Source: Streptomyces sp. MJM8645
Lineage (GTDB): Bacteria > Actinomycetota > Actinomycetes > Streptomycetales > Streptomycetaceae
Direction of reading: 5' to 3'
DNA length: 64,000 nucleotides
Assembly (NCBI RefSeq): GCF_001625365.1
Contig: NZ_LJJF01000001.1
Coordinates: 6,622,501-6,686,500 of the forward strand
The notes below the pieces were generated by a model that did no database searches, had not been told where the DNA came from, and saw only the letters and a list, made by a program, of their open reading frames with translations. Positions within the stretch are counted from its first letter, which is position 1. Each line of letters opens with the position of its first letter. Positions 51,003-59,321 of this stretch are shown in pieces. The position numbers were made by a program, and so were the translations under genes.

Positions 51003-51704
51003 TCAGGGGGCGGAGGTGGGGGCCTGGACGGGCGGGCCGGTGAGGAGGGTGCCGGTGTCGGAGTAGGGCCAGCCGTTCGGGACGCAGCCGTGCAGGCCCT
51101 TGATCTGCTGCATCATCACCGGTGCCGGCTCGCCCGCGCCCGGGCAGTCGACGTGGCCGTTGCCGAGGACGTGGCCGACCTCGTGGTTGACGGCGAGCGC
51201 GTGGTAGAGCTCGGGCTTGCCGACGTAGAACTCCGACAGCTCCGTCCAGCGCTTGAGGTTGATGACGACCTGGTGGCCCACACCGCAGTTCACCGTGCCG
51301 CCGGTGTCCAGGCCGTACTGGCCGCAGATCCGGTCGGTGGTCTCCGGGGTGGCCAGGTAGACGGTGAAGTCCACCGGGTCGGCGGGCATGCGCTGGAAGG
51401 ACGCGGTGCCACCGGCGGCCCAGCCGTGCTGGACGTTCCCGAGGACGGCGTCGACCTCGGCGGCGAACTGCCCGGGGCTCTCGGCGATCCCGTTCTCCGC
51501 CCGCACCTTGTAGCGGTACAGGTGCTCGCCGGTGCCGAAGCGGGGCGAGCCGCCGGCGGCCGTGGTGAACTCCATCGGCTTCGGCCCGTCGCCCGGGGCC
51601 CACGGGTGCCACCACAGCAGGCCGCCGGTCACGGCGCCGGCCACCACCAGGGCGAGCGCGCCGTGCCAGAGCCTCAGGCGCCGGAATCCGGTGAACTTCC
51701 TCAT
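51003..51704 (-). CDS. DUF3152 family zincin-like membrane-anchored protein
   Basis: A 233-residue protein with one N-terminal membrane segment (WHGALALVVAGAVTGGLLWW) and an extracytoplasmic domain. That domain contains VNHEVGHVLGNGH, a full HExxHxxGxxH metzincin zinc motif, followed by a Met-turn-like APVMMQQ. Family DUF3152 has exactly this arrangement and is presumed to be a metalloprotease. ATG at 51704. It precedes glsA in map order but on a separate promoter. Confidence 0.82.
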   Translation of the reverse strand: MRKFTGFRRLRLWHGALALVVAGAVTGGLLWWHPWAPGDGPKPMEFTTAAGGSPRFGTGEHLYRYKVRAENGIAESPGQFAAEVDAVLGNVQHGWAAGGTASFQRMPADPVDFTVYLATPETTDRICGQYGLDTGGTVNCGVGHQVVINLKRWTELSEFYVGKPELYHALAVNHEVGHVLGNGHVDCPGAGEPAPVMMQQIKGLHGCVPNGWPYSDTGTLLTGPPVQAPTSAP

Positions 51705-52162
51705 CGGCTGCCCCCGGTTGCGAGGCGCGCCCTCGCTCCGGTGGTCGGGTCGGGTCCGGTGGACCCGCCGGGTATGGAGGTGTGGGGCGTCGGGGTGGGC
51801 ATGGCGGTGACAGGCTCCTGGGCGGGTTCGGTCGGGATCAGACGAGTCTAGGCGGCGTTCGAACAAGTTTCGGACGAGTCCAGACGGGTTCGGACGGGGT
51901 TCGGTCGCGGAAAGGAAGGGCGTTATGGGGAGGAACGGGCGAAAGCGGACCACCGGTTCAGCCGGTCGATGACGGCCCGTCGGTCGCGCGGCCCGATCGG
52001 TTCCCGGAACCACTCGAAGGTGCCACCCGTGCGGCGTGTCCCTCGGCGTCGGCGGCGCTTTCCGCTGTCGTGGTGCACGTTGATCATCGGCCGCGTCCGA
52101 GCGGGCCCGGCCGGGCTTCCCCACCCCACCTCACCCCACCTCACCCCACCGGAGGCACCGCC
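51705..52162. other. Intergenic region between DUF3152 and copZ genes
   Basis: These 458 bases have no supported gene. At 51824-51906 is a degenerate repeat on CGGACGGGTTCGG-like words. At 52118-52151 CCCCACCTCA is repeated three times directly before the copZ ribosome binding site. Divergent promoters of the two flanking genes must lie here. Confidence 0.45.
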
Positions 52163-52378
52163 ATGTCCATCACCACCGTCCTCACCGTCGACGGCATGAG
52201 CTGCGGCCACTGCGAGAAGACGGTCAGCGCCGGGCTGGCCGCCCTTCCCGGCGTCACCGAGGTCAGCGCCGACGCGCCGACCGGCCGCGTCACCGTGGCG
52301 TCCGCGCAACCGCTCGACGACGCCGTGCTCCGTGGCGCGGTCGGCGGGGCCGGTTTCACCTTCGTCGGCCGGGGCTGA
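52163..52378 (+). CDS. copZ: Copper chaperone / heavy-metal-associated domain protein
   Basis: A 71-residue single HMA domain with the metal-binding GMSCGHC motif (CxxC) and the betaalphabetabetaalphabeta pattern. It delivers Cu(I) to a P-type ATPase or regulator. Strong ribosome binding site GGAGG. No copper ATPase or CsoR-type regulator is adjacent, so it is an orphan copy here. Confidence 0.92.
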   Translation: MSITTVLTVDGMSCGHCEKTVSAGLAALPGVTEVSADAPTGRVTVASAQPLDDAVLRGAVGGAGFTFVGRG

Positions 52379-52474
52379 CCCGCCCCCGGCAACCGACCGA
52401 GCGGGAGGGCCGGCCCCGGGCCGGTCCGGCAGATCCGCCGGACCGGCCCCGGGCACCCGGGCCGTAGACCGGCG

Positions 52475-53011
52475 TCAGCCCATGCTCTTCGCGCCGTCCA
52501 GGGCCTCGCGGATGATGTCGGCGTGGCCCGCGTGCTGGGCGCTCTCGGTGGCGATGTGCATCAGCACCCGGCGGGCCGACCATTCGGCGCCGGCCTCGAA
52601 CCAGGGGGCCTTCGGCAGCGGCTGGGTGGCGCCCAGGTCGGGGAGGGTGGCGACCAGGTCGTCGGTGCGGCGGGCCACCTCGGCGTACTCGGCCAGGACG
52701 CCGGCCAGCGTCTCGCCGGGCAGCAGGCGGAACTCGTCGGCGCGGCGGGCGAAGTCGGCCTCGGTGAAGCTGCTGAAGTCGGGCATCGCGGACGGGCCTT
52801 CCACGATGAAGTCCACCCAGAACCGCTCGACCGTGCTCACGTGCTTGATCAGGCCGCCCAGGCACAGTGCGCTGACGGTGGTCCGCAGGCCGGCCTGCTC
52901 GTCGGTGAGGTCGCGGGTGGTGAAGCGCAGGAAGTGCCGCTGCTTGGCCAGGGCCGCCAGCAGGTCGGCGCGCTCGCCGGTGGCGGTGCTGTTGTTCGGG
53001 GTCGTGGTCAT
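52475..53011 (-). CDS. DinB-family protein (DUF664 type)
   Basis: A 178-residue four-helix-bundle protein. The metal ligands are in LIKHVSTVERFWVDF (first His) and MHIATESAQHAGHADIIRE (two further His). The family includes mycothiol-dependent metalloenzymes and damage-inducible DinB. Divergent from a WYL regulator across 99 bases; probably regulated by it. Confidence 0.82.
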   Translation of the reverse strand: MTTTPNNSTATGERADLLAALAKQRHFLRFTTRDLTDEQAGLRTTVSALCLGGLIKHVSTVERFWVDFIVEGPSAMPDFSSFTEADFARRADEFRLLPGETLAGVLAEYAEVARRTDDLVATLPDLGATQPLPKAPWFEAGAEWSARRVLMHIATESAQHAGHADIIREALDGAKSMG

Positions 53012-53110
53012 GGTGGTGGCCTTCCGTTCGGTTCCTGCTCCTTCGGACAAGGTCCACGCTAAACGCGATAGCGGCCACTTTCTGTCCTGAATTCCGGGAT
53101 GATGGGAGTC

Positions 53111-54085
53111 ATGGCGAACACCAGCACCCGGACGCTGCGACTGCTCTCCCTGCTCCAGACCCACCGTTACTGGCCCGGCGAGGAACTGGCCGACCGGCTC
53201 GGGGTCTCGATCCGCACCCTGCGCCGCGACATCGACCGACTGCGTGAACTCGGCTACCCCGTGGAGGCGCAGCGCGGCGTCGACGGCGGCTACCAGCTCG
53301 CCGCGGGCGCCGCGCTGCCCCCGCTGGTGATCGACGACGAGGAGGCGGTCGCCCTGGCCGTGGGCCTCCAGGCCGCGGCGGAGAGCCCGGTGGAGGGCAT
53401 CGCCGAGGCCTCGGTACGGGTGCTGGCCAAGGTGGTGCAGGTGATGCCCGCCCGGCTGCGGCGCCGGGTCGAGGCGCTGCGCGCGGTGACCGTACCCGTC
53501 GGCGGGGGCGCCCCGGCCGGGTCGGGCGTCGACCCGGACCGGCTCACCGTGGTCGCGCTGGCCTGCCGGGACACCGAGCGGCTGCGCTTCTCCTACACCG
53601 CCGCCGACGGTCGGCACGCCGAACGGCAGGTCGAACCGCACCGGCTGGTCTGCCTGCACCGCCGCTGGTACCTGGTCGCCTACGACCTCGACCGGCAGGA
53701 CTGGCGCACCTTCCGGCTCGACCGGCTGAGCGCGCCGCAGGGCGGCGGCGTCCGGTTCGGGCCCCGTTCGCTGCCCGCCGCCGACGCCGCCGAGTTCGTC
53801 CGGGCCGGTCTCAACGGCGTGCCGCGCCCGTACCGGGTGACGGCGCTGGTGGACGCCCCGGCCGCGACCGTCCGCGCACGGGTCGGCCGGTGGGGCACCG
53901 TCGAGGAGGTCGACGCCGGGCGCTGCCACCTGGAGATGACCGCCGACTCCCTGGACTGGCCGGCCATGGCGCTCGGCTCGCTGGGCGCGGACTTCCGCGT
54001 CCTCGGCCCGCCCGAACTGCTCGACCTCGTCGGGGAGTGGGGCGCGCGGTTCTCCCGGGCCGCGCGGGGCGGCGCGGGGGAGTAG
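53111..54085 (+). CDS. YafY-type WYL-domain transcriptional regulator
   Basis: A 324-residue DeoR/YafY-like regulator: N-terminal winged helix (LLQTHRYWPGEELADRLGVSIRTLRRDIDRLRELGYPV), then a WYL domain with RWYLVAYDLDRQDWRTFRLDRL, and a WCX-type C-terminal domain. The start at ATG 53111 follows GGGAG; two upstream ATGs in frame (53099, 53102) are possible. It is divergent from the DinB gene. It is followed by a minisatellite. Confidence 0.85.
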   Translation: MANTSTRTLRLLSLLQTHRYWPGEELADRLGVSIRTLRRDIDRLRELGYPVEAQRGVDGGYQLAAGAALPPLVIDDEEAVALAVGLQAAAESPVEGIAEASVRVLAKVVQVMPARLRRRVEALRAVTVPVGGGAPAGSGVDPDRLTVVALACRDTERLRFSYTAADGRHAERQVEPHRLVCLHRRWYLVAYDLDRQDWRTFRLDRLSAPQGGGVRFGPRSLPAADAAEFVRAGLNGVPRPYRVTALVDAPAATVRARVGRWGTVEEVDAGRCHLEMTADSLDWPAMALGSLGADFRVLGPPELLDLVGEWGARFSRAARGGAGE

Positions 54086-54091
54086 GGAGCC

Positions 54092-54195
54092 GGAGCAGGA
54101 CGTCGGAGCAGGGCGTCGGAGCAGGGCGTCGGAGCAGGACACCGGAGCAGGACGTCGGAGCAGGACGTCGGAGCAGGGCGTCGGAGCGGGACGTC
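54092..54195. repeat. Eight-copy 13-bp minisatellite
   Basis: Eight tandem copies of GGAGCAGGACGTC or GGAGCAGGGCGTC (a G/A variant at position 9 and minor changes) lie between the converging WYL and MocR genes. The 13-bp period keeps no reading frame, so it is not coding. Confidence 0.85.
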
Positions 54196-54287
54196 GGGCG
54201 GGCCGACTTCTCGTGCGGGTGGTGCTGCGGGTGCGGCGGGTCGGTCCCACAGCGGGCAGGCCTGCGGGCCGTGCGCCGCGAGAGTCC

Positions 54288-55622
54288 TCACGGCGGGATC
54301 GCCTCGACGGCCGCGCGCAGCCGCCCCAGCACGCCCGCCAACGCGTCCAGCGGCGGCGTGGCCAGCGCCAGCCGGACGGCCCGGGGGCGGTGCGGGCCGG
54401 TGGCGAAGGCGTCCGCCGTGGACACCAGGATCCCCTCGCCCGCGAGGACGGCCGCGACCTGGTCGGGCCGCTGGTGCTCCGCCAGGCCGAGCCACACCAG
54501 GTACGAGGCCGGGTGCGCCGTGACGTCCAGGCCGGCCAGGGCGGTGGCGGCGATGCGCTGGCGGGCGGCGGCGTCTGCGCGGCGGTGCCGCTCCAGGCGG
54601 GCGACCGTGCCGTCCGCGAGCCAGCCGGTGGCCAGCGCCGTCACCAGCCCGGGCGCACCCCAGGCCGCGGCGCGCAGGCTGCTGGTCGCGGCCCGCAGCA
54701 GGCGCCCGGGCAGCACGGCGAAGCCGAACCGCAGGCCCGGGGCCACGTTCTTGGACAACCCGGCGACGTAGCAGGTGTGTTCGGGCGCCAGCGCGTGCAG
54801 CGGCGCGGGCGGCGAGGTCTCCAGGAAGGCGTATGTGCCGTCCTCGATCAGCACGCAGCCGCGGGCGGTGGCGATCGCGGCCAGCCGGTCGCGCTGCGCC
54901 CGGTCGAGCACCCAGCCGAGCGGGTTGTGGACGGTGGGCATGGTGTACACCGCGCGGACCGGCCGGGCGCGGCACAGCCGCTCCAGCGCGTCGAGGTCCG
55001 GTCCCGTCGCGGTGACCGGGACGGGCGCCAGGTCGAGGCCGTGGGCGGCGGCGAGCAGCTTCACCCCCGGGTAGCTGAGCGCGTCGACGGCGAGGACGTC
55101 GCCGGGCCGGGTGAGCGTGCGCAGCACGCAGTCGAGCGCCTGCTGCGCCCCGCTGGTCAGCAGCACGTTCTCCGGGGCGGTGTCGACGCCGCGCCCCAGC
55201 AGGTACCGGGCCACCACCGCCCGGTCGTGCCGGTGGCCGCCTGGCGGGTGCTGGCGCAGCAGCGCCTCGGCGTCGCCGGAGGAGGCGAGTGTGCGCAGGG
55301 CCTGCCGGAGCAGGTCCCCCTGCCCGGGGGCCAGCGGCTGGTTGAACGACAGGTCCGCGACCCGGGGCACCGGGAGGGCGCGCGAGGGCTCGATCCCGTC
55401 GTAGCCGGAGCGCGTCCGGACGAAGGTCCCCCGGCCCTGTTCCCCCACCACCAGCCCGGCGGCGGCGAGTTCGGTGTAGACGCGGGTGGCGGTGGCTAGG
55501 GCGATCCGCCGCTCGCGGGCGAGCGCCCGGTGGGTCGGCAGCCGGGTGCCGGCCGGGAGCGCGCCGGAGCGGATGGCCGCCGCGTACTCGTCGACGATGG
55601 CCTTGTAGGAGGGCGGTCGCAT
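54288..55622 (-). CDS. MocR-type GntR/aminotransferase regulator
   Basis: A 444-residue fusion of a GntR winged helix (residues 1-75: AGTRLPTHRALARERRIALATATRVYTEL) and a fold-type I aminotransferase domain with the PLP-binding GLSKNVAPGLRFG lysine and the MPTVHNPLGW strand. MocR proteins usually activate or repress a neighbouring divergent gene in response to PLP or a metabolite. The ATG at 55622 follows AGGTG. It is divergent from an enoyl-CoA hydratase gene with a perfect palindrome between them. Confidence 0.88.
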   Translation of the reverse strand: MRPPSYKAIVDEYAAAIRSGALPAGTRLPTHRALARERRIALATATRVYTELAAAGLVVGEQGRGTFVRTRSGYDGIEPSRALPVPRVADLSFNQPLAPGQGDLLRQALRTLASSGDAEALLRQHPPGGHRHDRAVVARYLLGRGVDTAPENVLLTSGAQQALDCVLRTLTRPGDVLAVDALSYPGVKLLAAAHGLDLAPVPVTATGPDLDALERLCRARPVRAVYTMPTVHNPLGWVLDRAQRDRLAAIATARGCVLIEDGTYAFLETSPPAPLHALAPEHTCYVAGLSKNVAPGLRFGFAVLPGRLLRAATSSLRAAAWGAPGLVTALATGWLADGTVARLERHRRADAAARQRIAATALAGLDVTAHPASYLVWLGLAEHQRPDQVAAVLAGEGILVSTADAFATGPHRPRAVRLALATPPLDALAGVLGRLRAAVEAIPP

Positions 55623-55663
55623 GCGGCACCTGCCGTCGTGGGGCGATGAGGGTCCAGGGTGTA

Positions 55664-55691
55664 TCCAGGACAATAACTGGATTGTCCTGGA
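55664..55691. promoter_or_regulatory. MocR operator: perfect 11-bp inverted repeat
   Basis: TCCAGGACAAT and ATTGTCCTGGA flank AACTGG. A further TCCAGG lies at 55652-55657, giving direct-repeat half-sites as MocR proteins prefer. It lies between the divergent MocR and crotonase genes, 42 bases from the MocR start. Confidence 0.75.
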
Positions 55692-55810
55692 GGGTTGTTC
55701 CTAGCCTCGGTGCCGTCCGCAACCGGGCGGGCGCCGTGGGGGCGCCCGCCATCGCGCGGGCGTCCGCCGGGTTGCGGGCGTCCGCGCCCAGGCGAAACGG
55801 AGCACCCGGC

Positions 55811-56584
55811 ATGACCGTCCGCAGCGAGCGGGACCAGCACGTCGTCACCCTGACCATCGACCGGGAGCAGAAGCTCAACGCCCTCGACTACCTGACCATC
55901 GACGCGCTGCTCGCCGAACTCGACCGCGTCGACGCCGACGACACCGTCCGAGCGGTCGTGCTGACCGGCGCCGGGCAGCGGGCGTTCAGCGCGGGCGCCG
56001 ACATCCCGTCGCTGGCCGGGAGCATCGCGGGCGGGCCCGAGCGGGCGCTGCGCGAGGTCGTCCGGCGCGGCCACGCGCTGACCCGGCGGATCGAGGAGTT
56101 CCCGAAGCCGATCGTCGTCGCCGTCAACGGCCTCGCCTACGGGGGAGGGTGCGAGCTCACCGAGGCCGCCCCGCTGGCCGTCGCCGCCGAGCACGCGACC
56201 TTCGCCAAGCCGGAGATCTCGCTCGGCTTCCCGCCGCCGTTCGGCGGCTCCCAGCGGCTGCCGCGGCACGTCGGACGCAAGCGCGCCCTGGAGCTGATCC
56301 TGACCGGCGACCCGATCCCGGCCGCCCGCGCCGCCGAGATCGGACTGGTCAATGCCGTCGTCCCGGCCGGCGAACTGCTCGACGCGGCACGGGGCCTGGT
56401 CGACCGGATCGTCCGGCACGCGCCGACCGCGGTGTCCGCCTGCCTGCGGGCCGTCACCCGCGGCATCAACCTGCCGATCGACGAGGGCCTCGCCGTCGAG
56501 GCGGCCTGCTTCGCGGCCACCGTGCCCACGGACGGGGTGCGGGAGGGGCTCCGGCGCTTCCTGGACCGCCCGGCCGCCGGCTGA
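55811..56584 (+). CDS. Enoyl-CoA hydratase/isomerase-family protein
   Basis: A 257-residue crotonase. The oxyanion loops are SAGADIPSL and AVNGLAYGGGCEL. The first catalytic Glu lies in GGGCEL and the second in KPEISLGFPP. PFGGSQRLPRHVG is the family block. It hydrates or isomerises an acyl-CoA. ATG with ACGGAG. It is the likely target of the divergent MocR regulator. Confidence 0.86.
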   Translation: MTVRSERDQHVVTLTIDREQKLNALDYLTIDALLAELDRVDADDTVRAVVLTGAGQRAFSAGADIPSLAGSIAGGPERALREVVRRGHALTRRIEEFPKPIVVAVNGLAYGGGCELTEAAPLAVAAEHATFAKPEISLGFPPPFGGSQRLPRHVGRKRALELILTGDPIPAARAAEIGLVNAVVPAGELLDAARGLVDRIVRHAPTAVSACLRAVTRGINLPIDEGLAVEAACFAATVPTDGVREGLRRFLDRPAAG

Positions 56585-56766
56585 GACCGGCTCGCGCCCC
56601 TGGTGCCGGTGGTTCCGGGCTGGACTCGGCGTTCTTCGGCCAGGACGACGGCAACGCGGACGGCCGGGCCATCCGATCGGATGACCCGGCCGTCGCGGCT
56701 CACGGGCGCGGCTGGCAGTCGCGGCTCACAAGGGGGGTGCTCAGCGCTTATTGGGGGCGTGCGCGC

Positions 56767-57258
56767 TCACCAGGACACCGGGTAGCGGACGGGGTGCCCG
56801 CCGATCCGGCCGGGGAGGAGGCCGATCGCCACCAGGATGCCGGTCGAGAGGACCAGCAGCGGCAGGAACGGCAGGGCGGGCGGGGCCTGGAGCACCACGA
56901 CCACGGCGCTCGCGACGGCCGGGGAGTGGGAGAGGTGGGTGAGCATCATCGCGCCCAGTGCGAGACCGGCGGCTATCGCGGCTCCCCAGGCGGTGCTGCC
57001 GGTGACCGCGAGGGTGGCGTAGCCGATCAGGGCGGACAGCAGTTGGCCGCCGACGACGTTGCGCGGCTGGGAGATCGGAAGCCCGGGGGCGCCGTGCACC
57101 AGGGCGGCGCTGGCCGCCACCGGCGGGATCAGCAGCGGTTGGTGGACCACCATGCCGATTCCGGCCAGCAGGAGCAGGGCGCCGACGGCGAAGACGGAGG
57201 CCCGCAGGGCGTGCAACGGGTGCGGCCTGGTGGTGTCTGCGGGCTGTGAGGTGGGCAT
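56767..57258 (-). CDS. HPP-family membrane protein
   Basis: A 163-residue membrane protein with four hydrophobic segments: VFAVGALLLLAGIGMVV, LSALIGYATLAVTG, WGAAIAAGLALGAMMLT and FLPLLVLSTGILVAIG. QPRNVVGGQ and LTHLSHSPAVASAVVV are family motifs, LIPPVAASAAL corresponds to the signature P-P-x-x-A. HPP proteins include plant nitrite transporters; the bacterial role is unclear. Confidence 0.75.
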   Translation of the reverse strand: MPTSQPADTTRPHPLHALRASVFAVGALLLLAGIGMVVHQPLLIPPVAASAALVHGAPGLPISQPRNVVGGQLLSALIGYATLAVTGSTAWGAAIAAGLALGAMMLTHLSHSPAVASAVVVVLQAPPALPFLPLLVLSTGILVAIGLLPGRIGGHPVRYPVSW

Positions 57259-57419
57259 GCGTGGGCGACTCCGGATGGGTGACGGGGGACCACGGGATGA
57301 TAGGCGCACTGTCGCTCGAAAGGTGGGATGTTTCGTCTGTTGGACAACCACTGAACACTCCGTGGACGGACAGGCAGGCGGACGGACAGGCAGGCGGACG
57401 GGCGGCTTCGGTGGGGCGG

Positions 57420-58331
57420 TCAGAGCGACGGGGGCTGTATGAGCGTCGCCGGGAGGTAGCCGGAGGAGAGGCCGAGCTGCCAGCCGTGTGCCTGGACGGC
57501 GAGTGCGGCCAGGGCGATCGGGATGACCGGGAGCAGGCTGCGCGGGGCCGCGTCCGGAGCGCTGCTCTCGCGGTGCTGGTCGAGGCGGGCGGCGAGGGCC
57601 CGCTCGAAGGTGCTCTGGTCGTCGTCGAGCAGGACGCGCAGCAACTGCTGGTCCGGCGTGAGCCGACCGGCGGCGTCCAGCGCCCGGGCGGCCGCGGTGC
57701 GCTCCTCGGCGTCCGGTTTGCGCAGGGGCACGGGGCCGGGGGCGACCCAGGGTGAGACGGCGGTCGGTACGACGTAGAGGTAGGAGCAGAGCGCGTCCAA
57801 CTCGGCGAGGCTCGCCGGATCGGAGGTCGAGTCCAGGTCCGAGTAGGGCAGGCCCTTGCGGACCGAGGGCCCGTAGTCGTCCTTCAGCAGTGGGCCGAGC
57901 ATGCGGTGGCGCTCCTGGATCAGGCCGCTGATCACGCACATCGCGAAGGCGTCGACCCAGGTGGCGGCCGTGGGGGCGAAGTCGACGGTGTCGCCGAAGC
58001 TGGTCTCTTCGCTGGTCAGCGTCTCGCCGATGAACGGGAAGGGGACCTCGAAGTCGCCGCGGGGGAAGCAGCCGAGGGCCAGCACGCCGAGGGAGCACTC
58101 GGCCGCGGTCTCCAGGATGACCCGGGCGGGGTAGCCGCTGAGCGGCCGGCCCCCCAGGGTGAGCGCGCCGATGTGGTCGAGGAGCTCCTCGCCCATCGTC
58201 CGGATCTCCTTGATGGCCAGGCGGCCGTAGTGGATCCGGTACCAACTGGCGAGGGCCCGGTCCTCGATGCCCTCCAGGGCCTGGGTGATCCGCTGGGGTG
58301 CGACCTGGTGGCGCGTGACGTCGACGTCCAC
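57420..58331 (-). CDS. Imm49-like immunity protein (orphan)
   Basis: A 303-residue soluble, helical protein. From the GTG at 58331 it begins VDVDVTRHQVAPQRITQALEGIEDRAL, followed by ECSLGVLALGCFPRGDFEVPFPF, DFAPTAATWVDAFAMCVISG and VPLRKPDAEER. I recognise this pattern as the Imm49 family, immunity proteins that neutralise polymorphic toxins in actinobacteria. No toxin gene with a secretion module is adjacent, so it may be an orphan. The ribosome binding site (AAGGAAAGG) is some 13 bases off, so the start is uncertain. Confidence 0.6.
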   Translation of the reverse strand: MDVDVTRHQVAPQRITQALEGIEDRALASWYRIHYGRLAIKEIRTMGEELLDHIGALTLGGRPLSGYPARVILETAAECSLGVLALGCFPRGDFEVPFPFIGETLTSEETSFGDTVDFAPTAATWVDAFAMCVISGLIQERHRMLGPLLKDDYGPSVRKGLPYSDLDSTSDPASLAELDALCSYLYVVPTAVSPWVAPGPVPLRKPDAEERTAAARALDAAGRLTPDQQLLRVLLDDDQSTFERALAARLDQHRESSAPDAAPRSLLPVIPIALAALAVQAHGWQLGLSSGYLPATLIQPPSL

Positions 58332-58455
58332 GATCCGATGCCGCCTTTCCTTGATCGTCTGTTGACGGAACGGCACGCTAGCACCGGCCACCGACAGTCG
58401 ATCACCCGTACGGGGGAGGGGTGGCGGCCCGGCCGCCGCCCCTCGTCCGGGCAGG

Positions 58456-59244
58456 TCAGAACGCCGAGTTGGCGCACCAGTGCGCGAGCAGTTCCTCGTC
58501 CCCATGCACGTCGAGGCGGGCGGAGGCCAGGTCGAGCCGGCCGTACAGGAGCAGCAGCAGATCGGCGGCGCTCGCGCGGACCGTCGCGTCGGCCTCCGGG
58601 CCCGGGCCGTCCGCGTCGAGCCCGAAGCCGTCGGGCCGCAGACGGATCAGCCAGTCGCCGCCCGCGGCGGTGGCGTTGCCGTCGGTGGCGTTGCCGTCGG
58701 TGCGGGTGAAGCGGATGGTGCGGTCCGCGCCGCGCAGTTCGGCGATCCCCGGGGCGAAGAAGGCGGCGAAGGGCAGGTTGGTGAGGAATTCGGACACACC
58801 GTCGGTGGCCAGCTCCGGGTCGAGCACCGGGGTGCGCCCGAGGGCGAGTTCCGCGTCGGCGCGGTGCACCAGGGTCTCGAACAGCATCCGCCGCACCCAG
58901 AAGCGGGCGTGCTGGTCGGCGCCCCAGGCCCACATCGGGGCGTCGAGGTCGGTCTCCGCGAACGCGGCGCCGGCCTCGGCCGCGGCCTCCGCCAGCCAGG
59001 CGGGGTAGCCGTCCGGCCCGGCGGGCAGCCGCAGGTCGACCTCGCGGCTGCGGGGCGGCTGCTGGATCCGCTGCCGGAGCAGGACGGTGAACCAGCGCTG
59101 CACGCTGCCGGTGTGGCGGGTGAGGTCGGTCAGTGTCCAGCCGGGGCAGGTGGGCACCGGGGTGGTCGGGTCGGCGTCCTGGAGGGCGGCGACGAGGCGG
59201 GCGGTCTCCGCGGCGACGGCGGCGCCGTGGTCGATGGTGGTCAT
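58456..59244 (-). CDS. Mycothiol-dependent maleylpyruvate isomerase-family protein
   Basis: A 262-residue protein. The N-terminal four-helix metal-binding bundle has CPGWTLTDLTRHTGSVQRWF and RRMLFETLVHRADAEL (the His, Glu and His ligands); the C-terminal SCP2-like domain starts near 180. Mycothiol is the actinobacterial thiol and many streptomycete paralogues exist. A short DNA duplication at 58668-58701 gives GNATDGNAT. It lies downstream of the aldehyde dehydrogenase gene on the same strand. Confidence 0.83.
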   Translation of the reverse strand: MTTIDHGAAVAAETARLVAALQDADPTTPVPTCPGWTLTDLTRHTGSVQRWFTVLLRQRIQQPPRSREVDLRLPAGPDGYPAWLAEAAAEAGAAFAETDLDAPMWAWGADQHARFWVRRMLFETLVHRADAELALGRTPVLDPELATDGVSEFLTNLPFAAFFAPGIAELRGADRTIRFTRTDGNATDGNATAAGGDWLIRLRPDGFGLDADGPGPEADATVRASAADLLLLLYGRLDLASARLDVHGDEELLAHWCANSAF

Positions 59245-59321
59245 GAGGGTGCTCGCTCGGTGTCGGGGTGGCGGGGAGAAACGGTCGGACCAGGGGAAAC
59301 GGTCGGACGAGGGAGAAACGG

